A stretch of DNA of 64,000 nucleotides from Phlyctochytrium arcticum (taxonomy: Eukaryota; Chytridiomycota; Chytridiomycetes; Chytridiales; Chytridiaceae): NCBI GenBank assembly GCA_025602905.1, contig JAHLKI010000013.1, positions 744,001 to 808,000 of the forward strand, in the 5' to 3' direction. The notes beneath the pieces are model-generated. The model made no database searches and had not been told where the DNA came from. It saw nothing but the letters and a program-made list of their open reading frames with translations. Below, one piece after another: positions 30,935 through 38,900 of the stretch (the stretch's first letter is position 1; each line of letters begins with the position of its first letter). A program made the translations under genes and the position numbers.

Positions 30935-31830
30935 TCATGGTGGGTAGCCCCCCCAAAAACAGGTCACCGCTACGATGTGGAGGCCAACTTTTGTCCCCTA
31001 ACAGAGGTTCAGCTCGTAAACTGAAGACTCCAGAGAGCAAAAGAAAGATGCATTCACCCCCGGGTGTATTATTCGCAAGACCAAGAACAGTCCATCGTTA
31101 TCTCACGGAGATCTTGGCCGGCTCATCACCGCCTTGACAAAGACATTACATTATATTTTAGTACTGATGCCAGACATAAGGACGCCTCGCTATGTAAGAA
31201 TTTTTGGTTTTTTTGGGATCTAAATCGTCTACACCCACTGCTCCGATACAACTCAGAATAAATTCAAGACATATTTGACAACTTAGAGATCATCTCTGGT
31301 CAGTATGACTGCGCAAAATGTTGGAAAAGCGCACTATCAACTCCTCCAACATCTACATCTAAGGCAAAAAAAATATTCTCAAACACGGCAACAAAGAGAA
31401 AGGTGCGCTGTTATCAAGTTTGGTACATAGATGCCCCGCATAAGCATAATTTGCCATCTGCAGCTATTGTGGGGAAAAAGCCTAATTGGACTCACCCAAA
31501 GTTAGCTACATTTACCAATCCAACTCCAACGATTATTGTTATTGTAAAAGTTTGTGCACGATTGCTTCTGCGATTACCGAAGAGTTATGTTACGTATTTT
31601 CATGTCTCTACTATAAGCCCCGGGGGTGGCCACTTTCAAGCACACAATTGACCGCACCTACAGCCTTGAGCTCATCACATATCGTAGAATACATATAAAC
31701 GAACAATATACTTCATTTTCAGCCAATTCCACCGGGGCACATTTTCCCTCCAAATGTACATCCTCCCCACTGTTAACCAAGAATGCCTCAAAAAACCGCA
31801 CTTTTGGTGTTGTTTTGGGTCCCTGGATGC
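30935..31830 (+). pseudogene. internally deleted transposase remnant in element 2
   Basis: A start-like ATG at 30937 begins a broken frame. Between about 31140 and 31260 the translation FSTDARHKDASLCKNFW and then LHPLLRYNSE matches element 1 residues 72-106 (FDTNAGHKNATFCKKCW, HPLFLSTQQE), including the second CxxC half, here reduced to CxxF. Near 31537-31605 the translation CYCKSLCTIASAITEELCYV parallels the element 1 SWIM region (CSCPILDQTICP, LITENEFIW), with the final His lost. The roughly 850 residues between, including both candidate catalytic Asp residues, are absent. Several frameshifts separate the pieces. Confidence 0.65.
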
Positions 31831-31962
31831 TACAACATAAACTTAAATCAATATAGAAGGATCCCAGTCATATCTGGGTACTTGTCTGTGAGGTTTTTAT
31901 TAATCGACTTGCGTCCAGAAAAAAGTCTGGGAAAAAATCGGCCGGGTCAGGTGGCTGTACAT

Positions 31963-31996
31963 TTCATTTCGGTGGAAAAGGCAGTTGTGCGCTGGG
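31963..31996 (-). repeat. right terminal inverted repeat, element 2
   Basis: Ends ...GCAGTTGTGCGCTGGG and is the reverse complement of 30542-30575 with one mismatch. Confidence 0.88.
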
Positions 31997-32025
31997 CTGC
32001 GTGCTGGCTGCGTGCTGGCTGCGTG
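31997..32025 (+). repeat. right duplication of element 2 inside an 11-bp tandem repeat
   Basis: 31997-32004 is CTGCGTGC, the right target duplication. It is the first part of a short tandem repeat of unit CTGCGTGCTGG continuing to about 32025 (about 2.5 units). The undisturbed target was therefore a GC-rich CTGCGT repeat. Confidence 0.7.
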
Positions 32026-32715
32026 AAAAGGTGGATGGGCTGTTGGAGGACGGCGATACTCGAGTAGATGCAGAATAGACGCGGGGCTAGTGATTTACAA
32101 ACGGACATGAACCAAAACCATTAGTAGCATATTAGGTAAAGATAGATCGTATGGCGAGTAGGAGCGATGCGACCCTCAATGGAAATGACACCTGTCATAA
32201 AGCAATGGGAAACAGTTTAGGATATGGTTGTTTTCAGTCTCAGTAGGAATGTCATCTACATATGACAAAACCTAGTTACGGAAAAACAGCAGCATCCCAG
32301 GCTTTGGCCGTAATTCACACGTATGCCATTTTGCGCAGGGAACAGGGTGTGAACCTTGCGAGACACCTGTTTTGCAGATGTGGGCCCTGTGGAGAAGTCT
32401 ACTCCCCCAGGGATCTCTCAAACGCGCTTCTCCACCATGCAGGCAGAGAACCATAATGTCTCGACAGTCCTCTCCACGTCCACGGCTTGGTTTCACTCCA
32501 CATGCACAACCATGAGACTTGCCTGAGATTCCCCAAAGTGAGGAGCTCTGAGACCCATTGGCCTCTCTCCCCTATTCCCCATATTCAATGTCGGGTCCAT
32601 GTGGAGGGACCTGGAGACCCTGGTATGAGTCTCTCGCAAACATTTAAAAAGAGCCAGGTTCAACCCTTGGCATCACCCTCCCATTCATCCATCACCCCTA
32701 TACACAGCAGGAATC
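32026..32715. other. intergenic, no gene seen
   Basis: About 690 bp between element 2 and the four-TM protein gene. Open frames are short and overlap on both strands without conserved features. A T-arm-like CCAGGTTCAACCCTTGG at 32656-32672 has no matching acceptor or anticodon arm. Confidence 0.5.
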
Positions 32716-33647
32716 ATGACTGAAGACCCATTCCGTGATCCCACCACCCTCCCAACCTCGCCCCCTAGTCCCTTTACCGTGTCTGAACCTACACTTCCAG
32801 CCAAGGACGCGCTCCCGCCACTCATGTCGTCGGACATCAACCAGAATGCCGACTTGCGCAAACGCGTAAGAGGGGTTTGGGGAGTGATGGTCGCCCTGCA
32901 AATCGTACGTTTTTTTTCTCCCATGTCACTCGACTGGCCTTTTCTAATGTATTCCCCACTTAGATGTGTGTATCAGTGTTCCTAGGCTTGATTGACACCA
33001 ATGCCCGGTACGGCTCCGCCCGCGTCTGGTAAATATCCCTCTGGTACACATTTGGATCCCACCATTCACTTTATTTTTCCCACAGCCTGCTTTTTGTCGA
33101 CAATTATCGCTACGGAACGGGCGGATACGTCTTTGGCGCGCATTCAGTCGGATGTCGCGCCGACATTGTGTTGGGTAGTATAGCCCTGATCTTACTAACC
33201 GGGATCGGGGGACTGGCCTTGATCCGCCGGGAACGCGTCCGCCAACAAAACCGTCGACCCATTTCCACCTCCTCCATCAAAAAATCAGCGCCAGAATTTA
33301 CGCGCCCTCCCACCCTCTGGACCCGGTTCCTCACTTCAGACCATCCAATCCTGTCCCTCCTTTTAACCCTCACTCCACCTCTCCTCCTCCTCACCGCGCT
33401 ACTCATCACCAATCAAGGTCTCTCGGCAACCTGCTCCCAATTCTCGCGCCTCCGTGGCCGCCCTTGCCCCGACGTATGGGATGCAGGCATGTACGAGGCG
33501 GGCAATGACGAGACAAAGTATTTTGTGCGGTATCCGGGCGTCGTAGGGGCTGTTGGGGCCGCTGGGGTTGCCGTTGTTGCTGGGTTGATGGCTGCGGGAT
33601 GTAAAGTGTGGGAATGGAAGAGGCCGGAGCGCGTTAGGTGGTGGTAG
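32716..33647 (+). CDS. four-transmembrane protein of unknown function
   Basis: Exons 32716-32904, 32964-33028 and 33086-33647 sum to 816 nt, 271 residues. After a Pro/Ser/Thr-rich cytosolic-type N-terminus of about 50 residues come four hydrophobic segments: GVWGVMVALQIMCVSVFLGL (spanning intron 1), IVLGSIALILLTGIGGLALI, ILSLLLTLTPPLLLLTALLI and VVGAVGAAGVAVVAGLMAAG. A basic loop (RRERVRQQNRR) follows TM2. Three Cys between TM1-TM2 and TM3-TM4 could be extracellular. The topology resembles MARVEL-like or small tetraspanning fungal proteins, but I see no signature that decides. The ATG at 32716 is the first in frame and the splice junctions restore codons exactly. Confidence 0.75.
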
Positions 33648-34060
33648 ATAAATATTTTCCCACTTTTCTATAGCCCTATTTGTATATGCTTTCTTATTAT
33701 TAAATACAAGATTTGCACCTAACAAAACTACCTTGTTGGATCAAACTTTGAATGATGCCTGATTTCTTGCTCCAACATCTGACGCGTATGCGTGGGAGCG
33801 AAACGTCCCTACACGAGTTTGAAAGCTATACGTCTTTTTCTCTCTCTCAACCGCTTCTCGAGCTCTGGAACTCGTAAATCTTACATTCTTGCTTGCAACG
33901 ATGGGCTCTCTTGATTAGCAGGGTCTCATACAGATGCGAGGCAGACACAATATGAGTAAGAGTAATTAAGGACGTATACGACAAAACAAAATCAAATAAA
34001 AGACTATCAAACATAAAAAAAGAAAGGGAGCGTAAAATAACTTCTAATCCAAAAACTAAA
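33648..34060. other. convergent 3' spacer
   Basis: 413 bp between two converging genes. AT-rich stretches include AAATAAA-like signals on both strands (for example near 33700 and 33997). No coding feature is supported. Confidence 0.5.
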
Positions 34061-36076
34061 CTACTCAATCCATGGATGAATATATTCGTACACGAATGGC
34101 TGATCCCCCGTATTAATTCCAATTTTCCAGGACCGGGTCGCAGCAATCACAAAGTACAGTTCATGGGCAAATACATTAGTAGCAGAGATCCCCAGACTGT
34201 GCCCATTACGCGTAAAAAACAGGGATCCAGTCAGTGGATTATATCCACATCCTAAAACTGTTCCAAAATCCACGGGTGAGGAACGTGTAGAGGTGGGGGC
34301 TGGGTCCGAGCGGACAAAGGCGCCTTTGTAGATTTTGCCGTCGTCGGAATGGTACCCGACCGAGTAGGCGTCCCAGCCTACATGGTGAAAGGGCGAAAAG
34401 GGGCGGGTGGCGACTCCTAATGAGATGAATGCGTTGTAGGGGAGGATGCCGGCATCATGGGGGGTGCGGGAGGTGTTGGTCGACAGGACGGTGAGTTCAA
34501 AGTAGGCTGGGCGGGTGAGTGATAAGGGGTGGGTAGAGAGAAAGGAGCGCGGGTGAGTGGGTCCTGTATCTGGGAAAAAGAGGGTTGGAGGGTGCAAGGT
34601 TGGCGGTGGAGGGTGTGGGTACGGATCTGCTTCAGTCGGAAGAGTATTAGGAGTAAACCGGATACGTAAAGGTTGATCGTGGACAGTAGATGGAGATATA
34701 GGCCTATGAACTAAAAACCGTTTTTGGTCCATATGCGTGGAGGATTTTTCCGATTGGTTGGCTCGAGCGTATTTGAAGGGTCGGGAGGGGTCGGTCCCCA
34801 AATTGACGCGGATGGTGCAAGGGGAGGAGGCAGTAATGGCGGGATGCCAGGCGTCGCGGTAATAGCAGGTGGTTGTTGTGATGGTATGGGGTGCATCGCC
34901 GACCCAGTGGCCGTTGAGGGTGTAAAAGATGGTACATGGGTGGAGGGTCGGCCGAGGGTGTGGGGAGCGAGTTGGCCAGAGTGGACCAACGTCCAGGTTG
35001 GGAATGAGCGGGGTTGGGTGGGAGGTGGGGGAGGAGGTTGCTGGTGATTCTGTTGTGGGTGGCGACCAAGAAATGGGTGGACCGAGAATGTACCCACAGC
35101 CAACCACATCACCGACTTTCCCCCACGTCGGTGCGAACGAAAACCGCTCTCCCTCCCGATGTCCCAACGCAATCGACCCCTCCCGTGAATAAAACGCGGC
35201 ACTATGCGGCTGGGACCCAACGGGATGATCCGACGGGTACCCCTCCCTCGCGACTCCCATTTTCAAGTCCGCGGTCTGATAGGGATTAGGCTCCACAGAA
35301 ACAACTTCAATTTCGTAGTAGCCCATGGAGGGGTTGAATGGGTAGGTTGGAGGGTGGATGCCGAGTGGCATACCGCCTACCAGGGTTCGGTCGTGGCGGG
35401 ATCGGAGGCCGCGGTACATGCGGTGATAGCGTTCGTGGCCGTCGCCTCGGTCTTCGAGGATTTGGACGACGGAATCATAGATGACGCTGGCTACAAGTTC
35501 TGAAATGGCCGTCTCATCATTGTTGTTGTTGTTATTGCCGTTAACGGGGGCTGCCTCTTCTCCGCCTGCTTCTTGTTGGTTGGTGGCATCAGAGGAGGAA
35601 CCCGGCTGGATACAAGGAGATTGCATAAACTCAATCAATCCCGTCGAAACCTCAATCCTCACATCCTTTGTGTCTCTTCCATCCCAACTCCCCACACCCT
35701 TCATCTGTTCCAACTGCCGAACAACCGCACTCCCAACCAAACCCGTACTCCCACTAAACCCTCTAGCCATCTGACTCGCAAGCACCGACGCTTTGCCCGG
35801 GCGTCCCAGGCGAAACGCCCATCGGTCCAGTTGACTCCGCAGAAAGTGTCGGAGGATGGAGCAGCAGCGTGATAGCCGAATGTACGCATCGGCGTCGAGG
35901 TAGATGAGGAGGTCGAGGAGGAGCTCGGGGGGAAGAAGTGTAATGGGTGGTGCAACAATCAACGTCTCGGGTTCCTTCTTGGTGTCCTCGAATGCGGCTT
36001 CTTCTTCATCGTTGGATTTGGGAGAGCTACCTTCCTGCTCTTCAGAACTCATCAGCGGTAGAGACCGCACATCCAT
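34061..36076 (-). CDS. F-box protein with two SPRY domains
   Basis: Single-exon gene of 671 residues from the Met at 36076 (MDVRSLPLMSSEEQEGSS); the frame extends 41 residues further upstream without conservation. The F-box lies at about residues 45-95 (TLLPPELLLDLLIYLDADAY, IRLSRCCSILRHFLRSQLDR), which would dock Skp1 in an SCF ubiquitin ligase. SPRY 1 (about 250-415) shows GYYEIEVVSVEP, LKMGVAREGYP and VGCGYI...FYTLNGHWVGD. SPRY 2 (about 500-650) shows ISLGVATRPF, VGYHSDDGKIY, VLGCGYNPLTGSLFFTRNGH. SPRY domains bind peptides, so this is probably a substrate adaptor; targets are unknown. The region between the SPRY repeats is a Pro/Thr-rich linker. It converges with the four-TM gene. Confidence 0.85.
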   Translation of the reverse strand: MDVRSLPLMSSEEQEGSSPKSNDEEEAAFEDTKKEPETLIVAPPITLLPPELLLDLLIYLDADAYIRLSRCCSILRHFLRSQLDRWAFRLGRPGKASVLASQMARGFSGSTGLVGSAVVRQLEQMKGVGSWDGRDTKDVRIEVSTGLIEFMQSPCIQPGSSSDATNQQEAGGEEAAPVNGNNNNNNDETAISELVASVIYDSVVQILEDRGDGHERYHRMYRGLRSRHDRTLVGGMPLGIHPPTYPFNPSMGYYEIEVVSVEPNPYQTADLKMGVAREGYPSDHPVGSQPHSAAFYSREGSIALGHREGERFSFAPTWGKVGDVVGCGYILGPPISWSPPTTESPATSSPTSHPTPLIPNLDVGPLWPTRSPHPRPTLHPCTIFYTLNGHWVGDAPHTITTTTCYYRDAWHPAITASSPCTIRVNLGTDPSRPFKYARANQSEKSSTHMDQKRFLVHRPISPSTVHDQPLRIRFTPNTLPTEADPYPHPPPPTLHPPTLFFPDTGPTHPRSFLSTHPLSLTRPAYFELTVLSTNTSRTPHDAGILPYNAFISLGVATRPFSPFHHVGWDAYSVGYHSDDGKIYKGAFVRSDPAPTSTRSSPVDFGTVLGCGYNPLTGSLFFTRNGHSLGISATNVFAHELYFVIAATRSWKIGINTGDQPFVYEYIHPWIE

Positions 36077-36762
36077 ATTTTCCCGTTTCCCAACGACAGA
36101 CAAACAAAGTTTTTGGTTCAAGAGTTGCAGCGTTTTGGTAACGACAAAATGCTGACACCCCCCACTTCTGCGGCATTTATTCTCGTATGATACATACATT
36201 TTATCTGGGAGCCGCTATTCGCGCTTTGGTGTTATGCCGTTTCATGTTCCGCGACGTGCCGGGGGGCCGTTTCGTCCGCGCATTGTCACCCATAACCCAC
36301 CAACTTTTGGAGACTGCCTACCCAATAAAAGTAGAGGAGAGACTGGCACACACTTTGATGAGAACTGATGGTATATCTGACATCCTGTCGATGTTGTGGG
36401 TGTGCATTTGCATTGGGCATGTCGCGTCAATTCACAGACTTTTCCGACGCCGCGAAAAACACGCGACACCCATCACTATAACCATATCTGGACTGATGGA
36501 TCTTCAGATTCTCCCACGGACGGGAGGTACTTGCAGCAACGAGTGCACAACGGAAACATCACTGACGAATTGACCTATCCTGGAGGACAAACAAAGAATA
36601 CATAACAGTCTCAATAAACAGTCAAGGCCGTTTAACTTTGTTAAGCAATACGAACAAACGACTAAATATATTGACAGCAGCTCACGTCCCAGTCATCTAA
36701 CGACCCAGCAATTTGTCAGTTGGGACCTCATCGCATGCCATTTGAAGGAGTGTAGCCACCAG
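36077..36762. other. intergenic, no gene seen
   Basis: About 690 bp upstream of the F-box gene. The longest frame (36187-36573, plus) has no family features or splice context that I can support. Confidence 0.45.
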
Positions 36763-37422
36763 AGTAGGCTCAATGGTCAGGGTGATCGCGTTCTGTGGTG
36801 CTACCATATAACAAACGGAGTCACAGAAAAAGACCGGCAGTAGGCTCAATGGTCAGGGTAATTGCTCTCCCGTGGTGCTGCCATGAGATGGGGTAACAGA
36901 GACAGACCCGTAGTAGGCTCAATGGTCAGGGTGGTCGCTCTACCGTGGTGCTACCATGTAACGGGGTAACAGGAACAGACCGCTAGTAGGTGCAATGGTC
37001 AGGGTGGTCGCTCTACCGTGGTGCTACCATGTAACGGGGTAACAGGAACAGACCGCTAGTAGGTGCAATGGTCAGGGTGGTCGCTCTCCCGTGGTGCTAC
37101 CATGAAGTGGGGTGACGGAGACAGACCGGTAGTAGGTGTAATGGCCAGGGTGGTTGCTCTCCCGTGGTGCTACCATGAGATGGGGTAACAGAGACAGACC
37201 CGTAGTAAGTGCAATGGTCAGGGTGGTTGCTCTCCCATGGTGCTACCATGTCGTGGGCTAACGGAGACAGACCGGTAGTAGGCGCAATGGTCAAGGTGGT
37301 CGCTCCCCGTGGTGCTACCATGTAACGGGGTAATGGGGGCAGACCGGTAAGTAGGTGCAATGGTCAGGGTGGTTGCTCTCCCGTGGTGCTACCATGTTGT
37401 GGGGTAACAGAGATAGACCGAC
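36763..37422 (+). repeat. 73-bp minisatellite, nine copies
   Basis: Units begin AGTAGG(T/C)(G/T)CAATGGTCAGGG at 36763, 36839, 36912, 36985, 37058, 37131, 37204, 37277 and 37350. Seven of the eight spacings are exactly 73 bp and the first is 76. Each unit carries GGTCGCTCTCCCGTGGTGCT, then ACCATG, then GGGGTAAC...GACAGACCG. Copies at 36912 and 36985 differ at only two positions, which suggests recent turnover. The last unit overlaps the 3' coding end of the neighbouring minus-strand gene. The unit length is not a multiple of three. Confidence 0.92.
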
Positions 37423-38152
37423 CGTCAGTGCCCTGGACTGGAGGCAAGACCGGGTGGGATGCCGTCCTTTGCCATAAACCGAGGGGGTCCGGGTGGTTGG
37501 TCGTGCGGGCCGTATGCGCGGTAATGACCCCGACTGCGGGAACCAGAGACTTTTTCGCCAGGATGTATTGGGCGCCGCTCCCGCCCTTCAGGAATGGCCA
37601 GTTGTCGGGGTTGTCGACCGTCCCGAAAGGGCACGAGGCCTCCTTGGTGCCCAAAGCCAGGTGCAAATTGTCGATGTGGGGGTGTGGCTCCTCATCGAGC
37701 CACTGTGTAAGTGCAATGACGAACTTGCGCCCTTTGGGGAAGTCCTTGTCGGCGGTCCAGTCCCCGTAAACAGATGTTGCGGAGTAAGATCCGATTTCCC
37801 CGAGCAGAGTGCCAACGTAAATGGGATCGTTGAGATTGGGCCCACGGCGTATCGTGGCATGTTTACGGTCTTTGCTGGGTACCCAAAAAGTGTTTTCCAA
37901 GAATTGGGGGTGGCCCATGTACTCAGGTACTTCTTCTAGCTTCGCCAGAAACAGGTCGGCGGCGGTGGGTTGGGGGGACAGAGTGTGTACAACGTATTTG
38001 CCTCTACAGTAAATATGTTTTAATAATGAGTTTCCCAGATGCAAAATCAAAACATTTTGCAAACTTACTTTTTCTTGGGAGTGTTGGGCGGGGAGGGAGT
38101 TCGCTCCGGGGGATCTGGTTGTCATCTTGCGTTTTTCTGTGCGGGCGGTCAT
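37364..38152 (-). CDS. hypothetical protein whose C-terminus is made of minisatellite
   Basis: An open frame of 262 residues (MTARTEKRKMTTRSPGANSL...). The folded-looking part includes AADLFLAKLEEVPEYMGHPQ, GRKFVIALTQWLDEEPHPHI and GTVDNPDNWPFLKGGSGAQY; I recognise no family. The final residues (SVTPQHGSTTGEQPP) are encoded by the ninth 73-bp repeat. A strong donor (GTAAGT, near 38070) and a TGTAG acceptor lie inside the frame. Splicing them would instead join the C-terminal part to a different upstream frame that starts as far back as 38300 (MPEAWFGGGSK). The N-terminus is therefore uncertain. Codon use looks like its neighbours. Confidence 0.45.
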   Translation of the reverse strand: MTARTEKRKMTTRSPGANSLPAQHSQEKVSLQNVLILHLGNSLLKHIYCRGKYVVHTLSPQPTAADLFLAKLEEVPEYMGHPQFLENTFWVPSKDRKHATIRRGPNLNDPIYVGTLLGEIGSYSATSVYGDWTADKDFPKGRKFVIALTQWLDEEPHPHIDNLHLALGTKEASCPFGTVDNPDNWPFLKGGSGAQYILAKKSLVPAVGVITAHTARTTNHPDPLGLWQRTASHPVLPPVQGTDGRSISVTPQHGSTTGEQPP

Positions 38153-38300
38153 GGGAGATTGATATTTGGGAAGGTTGAAAGTAAATCTGGGGTTGTGGGT
38201 GGATCGGCCTTTTTATAACTTTCAGGAATGGCGACAAGATCCCTGGAGATCGTCGTGATAATCTCGGCTTTGACCCTCCTCCGAACCAGGCTTCAGGCAT

Positions 38301-38900
38301 AACCCAACTGATCGGGAATTTTCATGATTACATGAAGGGACTTGTTATGGAAAGTACGGGCAAAATTGGAGGGAAAAGTCCATGTGGTCGGGTGTAAGGA
38401 AGTTGTTCCTGGGAATTTTTGAGTTGCGTCGAAGGAGATGGCATGGGTAGGGGATTAGACATTTCCATCAAAGCTTTTGCAAGCGCTTCGTATGGGGATG
38501 TTATTCTAAGCAACACGTCCTGAAAGCTTCGACGGTCCACCGGACCTCATTCGTCCCGGTCATCTTTTGGGGCGAGCGGTGTGCCAAGAATCCGAAGGCT
38601 CCTGCGTAGGTGAGAGTTCAATGCAATCTCTGAGTCGGATAGTGAGGTCCATGTATCGTCTCATTCGTCGAGTTTTTTTAGTGAAGGAGGATTGGGTGCT
38701 AATCGATGAGACGCAGAGCATGCCGTTCCTTGCTTGCCGTTTTGCCAAACGCGAGACACGCGCGTTCGCTGCCTTTTGCTGCGCACTCCTCAATCTGACC
38801 ATATATGTCAGTTATGAACATGGAGTAATCAGAGTTTCGCGTTTCGCGTGTCGTGGTAATATCGGCAAAGGAGCGAGACCTGCAAACAAGGACTAAGAAG
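38301..38900. other. intergenic between divergent genes
   Basis: Roughly 600 bp containing the promoter of the VOC gene (+) and of the hypothetical gene (-). A 109-residue plus-strand frame (38567-38896) ends just before the VOC start codon but shows no conserved features, and I do not call it. Confidence 0.4.

Larger units (their letters stand above)
30542..31996 (+). mobile_element. non-autonomous relative of element 1, 1,455 bp (element 2)
   Basis: Terminal inverted repeats of 34 bp (30542-30575 and 31963-31996) agree at 33 positions. The outer ten bases, CCCAGCGCAC, are identical to element 1, but the inner TIR sequence differs (AACTGCC in place of GGGTCCC). It is flanked by the perfect octamer CTGCGTGC. 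Its subterminal regions and remnant coding sequence match element 1 in order and orientation: the region near 30405-30500 of element 1 aligns with 31880-31985 here. The catalytic middle of the gene is missing, so it would depend on a transposase supplied from elsewhere. Confidence 0.85.

Noticed and set aside
32575..32680. Possible tRNA from a T-arm-like CCAGGTTCAACCCTTGG
   Set aside because: No acceptor stem, D arm or anticodon arm can be placed upstream at correct spacing.
36763..37422. 73-bp repeat units as a tRNA-like array
   Set aside because: The length matches a tRNA, but no unit folds into a cloverleaf and no A or B box is present.
36763..37422. CRISPR array
   Set aside because: The units are contiguous with no unique spacers, and the genome is eukaryotic.
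38567..38896. 109-codon frame before the VOC gene
   Set aside because: No conserved features and it ends 5 nt before the VOC start; treated as promoter sequence.
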